From the NCBI GenBank assembly GCA_041920215.1, contig JAYRSJ010000008.1, positions 62,001 through 126,000 of the forward strand: DNA of 64,000 nt, given 5' to 3'. Below are positions 7,173 to 15,417 of this stretch, piece after piece. The stretch comes from JAYRSJ01 sp041920215. GTDB lineage: Bacteria; Pseudomonadota; Gammaproteobacteria; Burkholderiales; Burkholderiaceae_C. Every line of letters starts with the position of its first letter. The stretch's first letter is position 1. Position numbers and translations under genes: made by a program. The notes under the pieces were generated by a model. That model searched no databases. It was given only the letters and a program-made list of their open reading frames with translations, and was not told where the DNA came from.

Positions 7173-8930
7173 TCAGTTGCCTGCCGCGCTGGCAGCGCTG
7201 GCAGCGGGTTCGCTGCCGAACAGCTCATCCATATTGTTGTTCTGCTGATCCATGTTCTCGTCGGGCTGTGCCTCGATGATCACCGAGTTTGGATCCACCT
7301 TGGGACCGGTGTCCATGCCGCCAGTGACGAGGCTGGGATAGGCCACGATCACGGCCACCATGAGCAGCTGCAGGATGATGAAGGCGATGGAACCCTTGTA
7401 GATCTGCGCCGTCGTCACCGCGGGGATGTTGGCGCCGGTGACCCGGTCCTTGTAGTCCTTGCGCGGTGCCACGCTGCGCAGGTAGAAGAGGGCGAAGCCG
7501 AAGGGCGGGGTCAGGAAGGAGGTCTGCAGATTCATGGCCAGGATGACACCGAACCAGATCATCACCATGTCCGGCGGCATGCCCGGCACCAGGGCCGGCA
7601 GAATCTTCTCGGCCACCGGCACCAGCATGGGCACGACGATGAAGGCGATCTCGAAGAAGTCGATGAACATGCCCAGCACGAAGACCAGCAGGTTCACGAT
7701 GATCAGGAAGCCCAAGGCGCCGCCGGGCAGGGCGTCAAACAGATGCTCGACCCAGATATGGCCGTCGGCGGCATTGAAGGTGAAACTGAAGACGGTCGAG
7801 CCGATCAGGATGAAGAGCACGAAGCAGGACAGCCGGGCGGTATTGTCCAGCGCCTGATTCATCAGCTTGAAGCTCAGACGCCCGCGGCTGACGGCCATGA
7901 TCAGCGCGCCCACCGCACCCATCGCGCCACCCTCGGTCGGCGTTGCGACGCCCAGGAAGATGGTGCCCAGCACCAGGAAGATCAGCACCAGCGGCGGAAT
8001 CAGCACGAAGGTGACCTGCTCGGCCAGCCGCGACAGCAGGCCCAGTCTGAACAGGCGGTTCAGCAGGGCCAGGCCAAGCGCCAGCAGGGAGGCCACGGTC
8101 ATCGACATGATGACGACTTCATCACCGGCAGGCGGCAGATCGCGGCCGATCAGCGGGTTGATGATGGCCTGGTGCTTCTGCGACCACAGCCAGCCGGCGG
8201 CGGCGCAGACGATCAGCAAGAGCAGCAGCGAGCGATGGCCGCTGGCACCATTGCGCTCCCGGTAGATGCGGGCCTCGGCCGGCAGGGCAGGCACCCAGTC
8301 CGGCTTGAAGATGGCCACCGCGGCGATGAACAAGAGATACAGACCGACGAGCAGCAGGCCCGGCACCAGCGCGCCGGCATACATATCGCCCACCGAGCGG
8401 CCCATCTGATCGGCCAGCACGATCAGCACCAGCGAGGGTGGTATGGCCTGGGCCAGGGTGCCCGAGGCGGTGATCGTTCCGGTGGCGATCGTGCGGTTGT
8501 AGCCGTAGCGCAGCATGATGGGCAGCGAGATCAGGCCCATCGAGATCACCGCAGCCGCTACCACGCCGGTAGTCGCGGCCAGCAGCGCGCCGACCAGGAT
8601 CACCGCCACCGCCAGGCCACCCCGCAGCGGCCCGAACACCTGGCCCACCGTCTCAAGCAGGTCCTCGGCCATGCCGGAGCGCTCAAGGATGATGCCCATG
8701 AAGGTGAAGAAGGGAATGGCCAGCAGGGTGTCGTTCTGCATGATGCCGAACACCCGCAGCGGCAAGGCCTGGAAGAGATTGCTGCCGAACAGGCCGATCT
8801 CCATGCCGACGAAGCCGAACAGCAGACCGGTCGCTGCCAGGCCGAAGGCGACCGGTATGCCAGTCAGAAGAAAGAAGAACAAGCCCGCGAACATCAGCGG
8901 GACGAAGTTCTGGGTCACAAACTCGATCAT
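7173..8930 (-). CDS. dctM: TRAP transporter large permease subunit DctM
   Basis: 585-residue polytopic membrane protein, the ion-coupled translocation subunit of a TRAP transporter. It is longer than the usual roughly 430 residues, as in the mannitol/chloroaromatic (FcbT3-like) subgroup, with an inserted segment around residues 230-300 and a polar Ala-rich C-terminal tail. Typical DctM stretches include LLAIPFFTFMGIILERSG and ATPTEGGAMGA. The ATG at 8930 overlaps the dctQ stop (ATGA), so the two are translationally coupled. It faces the two binding-protein genes across a shared terminator. Confidence 0.92.
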   Translation of the reverse strand: MIEFVTQNFVPLMFAGLFFFLLTGIPVAFGLAATGLLFGFVGMEIGLFGSNLFQALPLRVFGIMQNDTLLAIPFFTFMGIILERSGMAEDLLETVGQVFGPLRGGLAVAVILVGALLAATTGVVAAAVISMGLISLPIMLRYGYNRTIATGTITASGTLAQAIPPSLVLIVLADQMGRSVGDMYAGALVPGLLLVGLYLLFIAAVAIFKPDWVPALPAEARIYRERNGASGHRSLLLLLIVCAAAGWLWSQKHQAIINPLIGRDLPPAGDEVVIMSMTVASLLALGLALLNRLFRLGLLSRLAEQVTFVLIPPLVLIFLVLGTIFLGVATPTEGGAMGAVGALIMAVSRGRLSFKLMNQALDNTARLSCFVLFILIGSTVFSFTFNAADGHIWVEHLFDALPGGALGFLIIVNLLVFVLGMFIDFFEIAFIVVPMLVPVAEKILPALVPGMPPDMVMIWFGVILAMNLQTSFLTPPFGFALFYLRSVAPRKDYKDRVTGANIPAVTTAQIYKGSIAFIILQLLMVAVIVAYPSLVTGGMDTGPKVDPNSVIIEAQPDENMDQQNNNMDELFGSEPAASAASAAGN

Positions 8931-9532
8931 TGCTTGGCCTCCTGGGCCTTCAGTGCGGCGGCGGCGGCGAGTTCCTCGGCCAACTGCTCGACTTCGTTCG
9001 GCTCATGCTCGACCGAGAAGGGCTCGGCCCTGTGTCCGGTCAGAAAGGCGCTGCGCTTGATCAACTCGGAGAAGCTCTGCAGCAAAAGGATGCCAAAGCC
9101 GGCCGGAATCAATGCCAGCACCGGCCAGCGGACCAGGCCGCCAGCGTTCTGACTCATCTCGCCCGATTCCCAGGCGCGCTCGAACAATGGCCATGAGAGT
9201 TCGATCATGATCAAGCTCAGCGGTGCGATGAAGATCAGGATGCCCAGAATGTCGATGATGGCGTTGGCGCGCTTGGACAGCTTGGCCGAGATGAAGTCAA
9301 TGCGCACATGGGCGTTCTTCAGGAACACATAACCCACGCCCAGCATGAAGACGCCTGCGAAAAGGTACCACTGGACCTCCAGATAGGCGTTGGAGCCGAT
9401 GTCGAAGGCCTTGCGCATGATCGCGTTGGCAGCGCTGATCAGGACCGCAGCCAAGACCAGCCAGCGGATGAGAGAACCGATCAGCTCGCTAAAGCGATCG
9501 ATGGCTTTTGAAATGGCTAACAGGGCTTGCAC
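8927..9532 (-). CDS. dctQ: TRAP transporter small permease subunit DctQ
   Basis: About 201-residue small membrane subunit with four hydrophobic segments, including LIRWLVLAAVLISAANAIMRK, and the DctQ hallmark EVQWYLFAGVFMLGVGYV with the following HVRIDF. The GTG at 9532 is preferred because it follows AGGAC at good spacing and gives the family N-terminus VQALLAISKAIDRF; an upstream GTG at 9577 would add 15 residues. It forms a complex with DctM and stabilises it in the inner membrane. It is the first gene of a two-gene unit. Confidence 0.88.
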   Translation of the reverse strand: MQALLAISKAIDRFSELIGSLIRWLVLAAVLISAANAIMRKAFDIGSNAYLEVQWYLFAGVFMLGVGYVFLKNAHVRIDFISAKLSKRANAIIDILGILIFIAPLSLIMIELSWPLFERAWESGEMSQNAGGLVRWPVLALIPAGFGILLLQSFSELIKRSAFLTGHRAEPFSVEHEPNEVEQLAEELAAAAALKAQEAKQ

Positions 9533-9598
9533 GGTGGTCCTCGTCGCATCAAGGTTTTCTTCCCCTGGGCTGCACACATGAAGCCGCGCCGCTTCGGG

Positions 9599-9612
9599 TG
9601 CGCTTCATTCTA
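9599..9612 (-). promoter_or_regulatory. Putative -10/start element of dctQM
   Basis: On the minus strand TAGAATGAAGCGCA, sharing TAGAAT-N3-GCGCA with the two binding-protein promoters. It also lies in a small hairpin (GCGCTTC/GAAGCGC), so some of the match could be coincidental. Confidence 0.4.
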
Positions 9613-9742
9613 GAAGCGCCGACGCGAGGTCAGCCGGGGTGTTTGCCCAGGGGCTAAAAGGGGTGGCGGGACTCTAGCGCCGCTGTGCTGAATGGCGGCT
9701 GAAAGGAGGGGCAGGGTGATCCCTGGGGCAGGAGTCGCCTGC

Positions 9743-10090
9743 TCAGGCGCCGTGTGCGGCGAGGTAGAGCTTGGTCGAGCGAGCGCCCGAGCGGCAGAAG
9801 GCCAGCACCGGCGGTGGCAGGGTGGACAGCAGAGCCTTGAAGCGGGCGATTTCCTCGGGCGACTGGTAACCGCCGCTGACCGGAAGAAACTCGTAGACCA
9901 GACCAGCCGCTAGCGCGGCGGCCTTGATGGCTTCATGGTCGGGCTGATCGGGGCCGCCCTCGAAATCGGGGCGGTTGTTCACCACGCTGCGGAAACCTGC
10001 TGCCGCCACAAGAGCCATGGCCTCTGGTCCCAGTTGCGGGGCCACGCAGAAATCAGCGGTGATGCGCTGCACCGGGAGGCCGGAACTCAT
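9743..10090 (-). CDS. Rhodanese/phosphatase-like protein, TIGR01244 (BLH) family
   Basis: 115-residue stand-alone domain of the family named both TIGR01244 sulfur transferase and beta-lactamase-hydrolase-like phosphatase. The segment FRSVVNNRPDFEGGPDQP and the active-site loop FCRSGARS are visible. The loop spacing is Cys-X4-Arg, as in rhodaneses rather than the CX5R of protein tyrosine phosphatases, which hints at sulfur transfer; in BLH proteins this domain is often fused to an ETHE1-like persulfide dioxygenase, absent here. The start overlaps the yqeY stop by 4 bp, so the two are co-translated. Confidence 0.8.
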   Translation of the reverse strand: MSSGLPVQRITADFCVAPQLGPEAMALVAAAGFRSVVNNRPDFEGGPDQPDHEAIKAAALAAGLVYEFLPVSGGYQSPEEIARFKALLSTLPPPVLAFCRSGARSTKLYLAAHGA

Positions 10091-10533
10091 GGATTGAGCG
10101 CCTTCTTGACCGCCTGCGACACCATTCCCATATCTGCTTTGCCGGCCAACTCTGCCTTGACGGCGGCCATGACCTTGCCCATCGCGCCCGGGCCACTGGC
10201 CTCCAGCTTAGACACGATCGCGTTGACCGCGGCTTCAATCGCGCTCGCGTCGAGGCGCTCGGGAAGATAGGTCTGCAGCACCAGCAGTTCGGCCTGTTCC
10301 TTGTCGGCCAGATCGCTGCGGCCGGCGGCGCTGAACTGGCTGATCGAATCCTTGCGCTGCTTGATCAGCTTGTCGACGATGGCAACCAAACCCTCGTCGC
10401 TGACCTCAATGCGCTCATCAACCTCTTTCTGCTTGATGGCGGCCAGTAGCAGGCGGATGGTGCCAAGGCGTTCGCTGTCCTTGGCGCGCATCGCGGACTT
10501 CATGTCTTCGGTAATACGTTCTTTGAGGCTCAT
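10087..10533 (-). CDS. yqeY: GatB/YqeY domain protein
   Basis: 148-residue YqeY-family protein, resembling the tRNA-binding C-terminal domain of GatB. MSLKERITEDMKSAMRAKDSERLGTIRLLLAAIKQKE and the C-terminal GAMGKVMAAVKAELAGKADM are characteristic. A role with tRNA or amidotransferase is inferred from the domain only. It lies downstream of rpsU on the same strand, the classic rpsU-yqeY pairing, but dnaG does not follow; a TIGR01244 gene overlaps instead. Confidence 0.9.
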   Translation of the reverse strand: MSLKERITEDMKSAMRAKDSERLGTIRLLLAAIKQKEVDERIEVSDEGLVAIVDKLIKQRKDSISQFSAAGRSDLADKEQAELLVLQTYLPERLDASAIEAAVNAIVSKLEASGPGAMGKVMAAVKAELAGKADMGMVSQAVKKALNP

Positions 10534-10599
10534 CGAGAAGAATCCTGATGCAAGGGGGAGCGCCGATCATGTCGGTCTCAGTGACACCCAGAAACGACA

Positions 10600-10628
10600 A
10601 AGCCCGCGGCAGCGTCCTGCGCGGGCTT
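10600..10628 (-). terminator. Possible terminator downstream of rpsU
   Basis: 9-bp stem AAGCCCGCG/CGCGGGCTT between rpsU and yqeY. On the minus strand it is followed by only a mixed T-rich run (TTGTCGTTTC), so termination may be partial and yqeY may be reached by read-through. Confidence 0.5.
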
Positions 10629-10700
10629 GCTCTTTGGATCCCGGAGTGCGGTGGTCATGGACCACCGTGGGACGCCAACGAAGTGCCGTGTACTGAAAAA

Positions 10701-10913
10701 TCAGTACAGCTTCTTCGGCAGCTGCATGCTGCGCACGCGCTTGTAGTGACGCTTGACGGCGGCGGCCTTCTTGCGCTTGCGCTCGGCGGTGGGCTTCTCG
10801 TAGAACTCGCGTGCGCGCAGGTCGGTCAACAGACCAAGCTTTTCAATGGTGCGCTTGAAGCGGCGCAGGGCCACATCAAAAGGTTCGTTCTCTTTGACGC
10901 GAATCGTGGTCAT
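10701..10913 (-). CDS. rpsU: 30S ribosomal protein S21
   Basis: 70-residue basic protein, full length for bacterial S21, which binds 16S rRNA near the anti-Shine-Dalgarno helix and aids initiation. [21 protein letters not shown] and the basic C-terminus are diagnostic. It is preceded by a good promoter and a leader of about 137 nt and followed by yqeY. tsaD, its usual divergent neighbour in many gammaproteobacteria, is found about 17 kb away in this window. Confidence 0.95.
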
Positions 10914-11056
10914 GAAAATGGAGTTCCTTCAATATGCGCTCGGTGTTCGCCAGGGGCTTTTACTGACTTGCAGTATCTGTCCTGAAACGGAGTGTCCGGA
11001 GTCCGCTATCGGTTTCGACGCGAATCGACGCGCAGGGTTTGCTAGCAAAGAGCGGG

Positions 11057-11086
11057 AGTATAGCCTGTTTTTGGCGCTATAGCCAA
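11057..11086 (-). promoter_or_regulatory. Sigma-70-like promoter of rpsU
   Basis: Minus strand TTGGCT, 18-bp spacer, TATACT. The predicted start, near 11050, coincides with a 12-bp palindrome TTTGCTAGCAAA at 11038-11049. Confidence 0.6.
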
Positions 11087-11104
11087 TCAGAGACCGATTT
11101 CGCC

Positions 11105-12325
11105 TCAGTCCGGCCGGACAGCAAGCGCTTCGGCACAGGCACGCGCGCAGGCGGCTGCGCTGGCCCAGGCCCACTGGAAGTTGTAGCCGCCCAGCCAGCC
11201 TGTCACGTCGACAAGCTCGCCAATGAAATGCAAGCCCGGCTGCACCTTGCTCTCCATCGACTGTGAACTCAGCTCTCGCGTGTCCACTCCGCCGCGCATC
11301 ACCTCGGCTTTGCGCCAGCCCTCGCTGCCATCGGGCGTGATCTGCCAATCCTGCAACTGCTGGGCGAGGTGCAGCAGGTCCTTGTCCCGGCACTCGGGCA
11401 TCGGCCGGCTGGGGTCCAGATCCAGGCGCTCAAGCCAGAGCTGCGCCAGACGCTGCGGTAGCAGCTCAGCCAACTCGTTGCCCAGCTGCCTCCTTGATGC
11501 GCCCTTGGCCTCAAGGAGGCTATGCTCCATGGAGCGCTCAGGGGCCAGCTTGATCCGCAGTGCTTGGCCCGTCTGCCAATAGCTGGATATCTGCAGTATG
11601 GCCGGCCCGCTCAAACCGCGGTGGGTGAACAGCAGGTCTTCAAGAAACTGGCCGCGCTGCTTACCCTGGCCGGTGCTGACCTGCACGGGCAGCGACAGGC
11701 CCGCCAGCGAGGCAAAGCGCCCCCAGCTTTGGGTGTCAAAGGTGAGCGGCACCAGTGCCGGCCGAGGTTCGACGATGCGATGACCGAAACGTTTGGCGAG
11801 CCTCAGCCCCCAGTCGCTGGCGCCAATCTTGGGGATCGAGAGCCCACCGGTTGCTATCACCACCCGCCGTGCTTGTACCGGTCCGCCGCTGGTATCCAGC
11901 TCAAAGCCCCCGGCCGTGGGCCGGAGATCGGCAACCGTGCAGGGCTGCCAGCGCTGAACATCCCCGGCCTCGCACTCGCGCAGCAGCATCTGGATGATCT
12001 GCTCGCTCGAGTCGTCACAGAACAGCTGCCCTTTGTGCTTCTCGTGAAAGCCAATGCCGTGCTTTTGAACCAGGTCGATAAAGTCCTGCGGAGCGTAGCG
12101 TGCCAACGCCGATCGACAAAACTGCGGGTTCTCGGACAGAAAGTTGGCCGGTGTCGTGTGTCGGTTGGTGAAGTTGCAGCGTCCTCCGCCCGAGATGCGG
12201 ATCTTTTCGGCCGTCTTGCTCGCATGGTCGACGATCAGCACCTTCAGCCCGGACTGGCCGGCGATGCCAGCGCAGAACAGGCCGGCAGCGCCTGCGCCGA
12301 CCACAAGCACATCAAATGAAAGCAT
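11105..12325 (-). CDS. NAD(P)/FAD-dependent oxidoreductase, HI0933/BaiN family
   Basis: 406-residue flavoprotein of the HI0933-like/BaiN (YhiN) family. The N-terminal Rossmann FAD motif VVGAGAAGLFCAG and the family motif RISGGGRCNFTN are clear, and the C-terminus carries GELVDVTGWLGGYNFQWAWASA, which closes the FAD site. The start MLSFDVLVVGAG at 12325 is chosen because the family begins just before the Rossmann strand. The physiological substrate is unknown; annotation transfer to bile-acid metabolism (BaiN) is not warranted. It lies 13 bp downstream of an OsmC gene on the same strand, suggesting a redox-related pair. Confidence 0.88.
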   Translation of the reverse strand: MLSFDVLVVGAGAAGLFCAGIAGQSGLKVLIVDHASKTAEKIRISGGGRCNFTNRHTTPANFLSENPQFCRSALARYAPQDFIDLVQKHGIGFHEKHKGQLFCDDSSEQIIQMLLRECEAGDVQRWQPCTVADLRPTAGGFELDTSGGPVQARRVVIATGGLSIPKIGASDWGLRLAKRFGHRIVEPRPALVPLTFDTQSWGRFASLAGLSLPVQVSTGQGKQRGQFLEDLLFTHRGLSGPAILQISSYWQTGQALRIKLAPERSMEHSLLEAKGASRRQLGNELAELLPQRLAQLWLERLDLDPSRPMPECRDKDLLHLAQQLQDWQITPDGSEGWRKAEVMRGGVDTRELSSQSMESKVQPGLHFIGELVDVTGWLGGYNFQWAWASAAACARACAEALAVRPD

Positions 12326-12338
12326 CTGCAGCGTCCGA

Positions 12339-12785
12339 CTATCTGAGCTGCTTGCCGGCAGCGTCAAAGACCGCCACCTCAATCGCAATGCCTTGTCCAA
12401 CGCTCTGGGTCACGGTGCAGTAGCTCTCGAACTGCGACAGAACCCTGTCCAGATGTTCCAGCTTCTCGGCATCAACGCCCAGGTGAAGGCCGGCGCGCAT
12501 GCCCAGGACGCGCAAGCGTCCCTCGGCATTGCGTCCCACCTCGGCCTGCACCTCGCAGTGCAAGGGCTCTGGGCTTTGTTTGAACTTGCGCAGTGCAAAC
12601 AGCAAGGAATCGCTCAGGCAATTGCTCACGGCGGCCGCCAGCAGCTGCACCGGTGAAGGCCCCGCCGATTGGCCCAGCGGCGGCGGTTCGTCGCAGATCA
12701 ACGGTGGCGTGACGCCGCCGAAGCTGGCCTCGAAACGATAGTCCTGCTGCTGGATCAGGCGTACCTGGATGCTCTGTTCTGCCAT
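12339..12785 (-). CDS. OsmC-family protein
   Basis: 148-residue OsmC/Ohr-type fold, a family including thiol-dependent peroxidases acting on organic hydroperoxides. Two cysteines are present in the expected places: SNCLSDSL on the central helix and SYCTVTQSV in the C-terminal part. PSPVQLLAAAVSNC is typical of the general OsmC-like group rather than Ohr proper. It precedes the BaiN-type flavoprotein with a 13-bp gap and is probably co-transcribed. Peroxidase activity is inferred from the family. Confidence 0.82.
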   Translation of the reverse strand: MAEQSIQVRLIQQQDYRFEASFGGVTPPLICDEPPPLGQSAGPSPVQLLAAAVSNCLSDSLLFALRKFKQSPEPLHCEVQAEVGRNAEGRLRVLGMRAGLHLGVDAEKLEHLDRVLSQFESYCTVTQSVGQGIAIEVAVFDAAGKQLR

Positions 12786-13044
12786 AAGCGATGCCTGCGG
12801 GTGATGGGGTGCGCTGATTGTAGGGAAGGCGCTCGTTGCGAAATCGCAGGCGCTGTTGTCTTGACGCCAGCAAGCAGTCGGCGGGCGCAGATCGACTTGG
12901 TTACCATGCTGACCTCAGGATAGGGGGGGTAGTCGCTTGTGGGGATGACTTGCACTTGCCCGCTGCCCCCGCTGCCCTCTACAGTGCTTCAACCCTGCCT
13001 TGCGAAGGCTCAGGCCTCGCTCATTGCCGCTTCCTCAGGACTTC

Positions 13045-14073
13045 ATGGACAACTCCGCTGCGCCGCACGCCAGTGCCCCCATGCCCGCAGGCCCGTTCGA
13101 ACGTTGGCTCGCTGGCCAGCAGCTGGAGGGGCCTGAGCTCGGCACTTTCCTGGTGGGCATGGTGGAACCGCTGGGGCTGATGCTGGCGGTCAAGTCGCTG
13201 GCCACCGGCCGTTATGTCTATGCCAGCGCAGGACTGGGCACGGTGTTTGATCTACCCGAGGCAGGCATTGTCGGCTGCAGTGATGCCGAGCTGATGCGAC
13301 CGGACGAATCGGTCGCGATGCGTCGGGTTGAACAGGCGGTGATGGCGCAAAGAGCGGTGGTGGTCAGCGAGCACAAGCTGGAGCTGGGCGGCCGGCGGCG
13401 CGAATTTGCGGTGACGCGCAGTCCGCTTGGTAGCGAGCATGTGATGGCCATGTGGGTTGAGCGCACCGAGGAGCGGCATCGCGAGTCGCATCTGCAACGC
13501 GCGCTCAATCAAATCGAGCAGCAGCAGAAGGCACTGGAGCAACTGCGCCGTGAAACCCAGCAGGGTAGCGGTCGCGACGATGTTTCGGGCCTCTATCTGC
13601 GTGCCCAGTTCGACGACCAGCTGCTGCGCGAGATCGACCTCTCCACCCGAGAGCACCGCGAGTTCGCGCTGGTGCTGATTGCGCTGGATCCAGCGCCAGC
13701 GGCCGCCCAGGCGCTTGGCAGCGATGCCAATCAGCGCATGCTGGAGGGCCTGGGCCGCATGTTGCGGGCCAACACCCGAGCCATGGATGCGGCTTGCCGG
13801 GTCGGCGAACACACTTTTGCGGTGCTGTTGTCGGGCGTGGGGCTGGCAACTGCCCATGCGCGCATGGAGCAGTTGCGCCGCCAGTGCACGGCCCAGATCG
13901 TTGTGCTCAACGGGCAGGACCTGGGGCTCTCGCTGTCCATGGGCGTCGCCAGCTTCCCTCACACCGCCTCCAAGCAAGAAGAGCTGCTGCATGCCAGCGA
14001 GATGGCGGTGCAGGAGGCGCAGCGGCGTGGTGGCAATCAGGTGGTGCTGGCCCCGATTCCTTTCGGCAGCTGA
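13045..14073 (+). CDS. Degenerate GGDEF-domain protein with N-terminal PAS-like sensor
   Basis: 342-residue soluble protein. The N-terminal part (about residues 25-145) resembles a PAS domain and is followed by a coiled-coil linker (about 146-175, rich in Q, E, R). The C-terminal part (about 180-335) has the diguanylate-cyclase fold: SGLYLRAQFDDQLLREI, the strand ACRVGEHTFAVLL, and the terminal LSLSMGVASF. The signature GGDEF is replaced by GEHTF at residues 254-258, removing the metal- and substrate-binding acidic residues, so it is very probably not a cyclase but a sensor or c-di-GMP/GTP binder. ATG 13045 is preferred over an upstream extension. Confidence 0.8.
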   Translation: MDNSAAPHASAPMPAGPFERWLAGQQLEGPELGTFLVGMVEPLGLMLAVKSLATGRYVYASAGLGTVFDLPEAGIVGCSDAELMRPDESVAMRRVEQAVMAQRAVVVSEHKLELGGRRREFAVTRSPLGSEHVMAMWVERTEERHRESHLQRALNQIEQQQKALEQLRRETQQGSGRDDVSGLYLRAQFDDQLLREIDLSTREHREFALVLIALDPAPAAAQALGSDANQRMLEGLGRMLRANTRAMDAACRVGEHTFAVLLSGVGLATAHARMEQLRRQCTAQIVVLNGQDLGLSLSMGVASFPHTASKQEELLHASEMAVQEAQRRGGNQVVLAPIPFGS

Positions 14074-14100
14074 GTTGCAGCGCAACGCTGTGGAACTGTC

Positions 14101-14916
14101 TCAGGCGCTCAGGCCCTTGTACAACATATAACTGGCCAGGGCGAACAACAGCAGCGCAAAAGCACGTTTGAGCTGCTTGACGTTCAGCTTGTGCGCGGTA
14201 CGCGCGCCCAGCGGTGCCATGCCCATGCTGGCGGCGGCAATCGTGATCAGCGCGGGCAGGAAGAGATAGCCCAGCGCACCTGGCAGCGCAGGCTGGACGG
14301 ACCAGCCACCGATCACATAGCCCAGCGTGTTGGCTAGCGCAATCGGGAAGCCCAGCGCTGCGCTGGTCGCGACCGCGTTGTGGATGGGCACATTGCACCA
14401 GGTCATGAACGGCACGGAGACAAAGCCGCCGCCGGCGCCCACCAGACCCGACAAAGTGCCAATGCCCGAGCCCACCGCCAGCTGCCCCGCAGTTCCTGGC
14501 ATCTGGCGGCTGGGCTTGGGCTTGCTGTCCCGCAGCATCTGGAAGGCGGAGAAGCTGACGAAGCCGGCAAACACCAGGGCCAGCCAACTGCCTTTGAGTA
14601 GCGCGAAGATGCCGGCGCCTGCGATCAGGCCGCCCAGCAGGATGCCTGGCGCCAGACCCCGTACCAGATCCCAGCGCACCGCACCGCGCTTGTGATGGGC
14701 GCGCACGCTGGAAACGGAGGTGAACATAATGGTTGCCATGGAAGTTGCGATGGCCATCTTGACAGCCATGTCCGCAGACACACCACGCTGCGACAACATC
14801 CAGGTCAGGAAGGGGACCATCAGCATGCCGCCACCGATGCCAAGCAGGCCTGCGAGGAAGCCCGCGGTGAGGCCCAGCGTCAGCAACTCAATCAGGAACA
14901 GTGGGTCCGGCATCAT
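14101..14916 (-). CDS. TSUP-family (TauE/SafE) membrane transporter
   Basis: 271-residue polytopic membrane protein with the TSUP signatures GFLAGLLGIGGGMLMVPFLTWML (first repeat) and GTLSGLVGAGGGFVSVPFMTW (second repeat), giving the usual inverted repeat of about 8 helices. The family exports or imports sulfite, sulfonates or sulfoacetate; the substrate cannot be read from sequence. ATG 14916 overlaps the EVE-gene stop (ATGA), so the two are translationally coupled. Conserved small residues in GIGGG and GAGGG are intact. Confidence 0.88.
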   Translation of the reverse strand: MMPDPLFLIELLTLGLTAGFLAGLLGIGGGMLMVPFLTWMLSQRGVSADMAVKMAIATSMATIMFTSVSSVRAHHKRGAVRWDLVRGLAPGILLGGLIAGAGIFALLKGSWLALVFAGFVSFSAFQMLRDSKPKPSRQMPGTAGQLAVGSGIGTLSGLVGAGGGFVSVPFMTWCNVPIHNAVATSAALGFPIALANTLGYVIGGWSVQPALPGALGYLFLPALITIAAASMGMAPLGARTAHKLNVKQLKRAFALLLFALASYMLYKGLSA

Positions 14917-15380
14917 CACTGAAGGTCCAGCAGTTGAAGAACGGTCTGCCATTCGAGTGGCGTGACCGGTGTGATGGAAAGGCGGTTGCCGTACTGCAGC
15001 ACCCGCATCGTTCCCAATGCCGGTGCTTGCCGCATCTCGCTCAGGCTCAGCAGGCGCGTCTGGCACCTGAAGCGCACATCCACATGCAGCCAACGCGGTG
15101 CTTCCGGCCGGGACCTTGGGTCGAAGTAGGGGCTGGCACTATCGAACTGGCTCGCATCCGGATAAGCGGGACTGGCGACCTCGGCCAGTCCGGCGATGCC
15201 GGGGACAGGGCAGGACGAGTGGTAGAACAGCACGCCGTCCCCCACGCGCATCGTGTCGCGCATGAAGTTGCGGGCCTGGTAGTTGCGTACCCCGATCCAG
15301 GGCAAGGTTTGGGCAGGTGCGGCGGCCAGATCGGCGATCGAACATGCGTCCGGCTCGGACTTCATCAGCCAATAGTTCAT
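14916..15380 (-). CDS. EVE-domain (PUA/YTH-like) protein
   Basis: 154-residue EVE-domain protein, related to YTH and PUA folds that read modified nucleic-acid bases. MNYWLMKSEPD..., IGVRNYQARNFMRDTMRVGDGVLFYHSSC and the aromatic pocket residues are typical of the housekeeping bacterial THYN1-like type. It lies directly downstream of the 6S RNA gene, a conserved neighbourhood in Burkholderiales. A role in recognising modified bases or RNA is inferred from the fold. Confidence 0.88.
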   Translation of the reverse strand: MNYWLMKSEPDACSIADLAAAPAQTLPWIGVRNYQARNFMRDTMRVGDGVLFYHSSCPVPGIAGLAEVASPAYPDASQFDSASPYFDPRSRPEAPRWLHVDVRFRCQTRLLSLSEMRQAPALGTMRVLQYGNRLSITPVTPLEWQTVLQLLDLQ

Positions 15381-15417
15381 CGCTTGCCAGGTCCGAGGGG
15401 AGGCGAAGGAAATAGGT

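Noticed and set aside
7743..9152. 469-residue plus-strand open frame opposite dctM and dctQ
   Set aside because: Antisense to membrane proteins; Gln/Arg/His-rich shadow.
12837..12848. TGCGA-AA-TCGCA inverted repeat upstream of the OsmC gene
   Set aside because: Only 5-bp arms in GC-rich DNA, with no promoter context; too weak to call.
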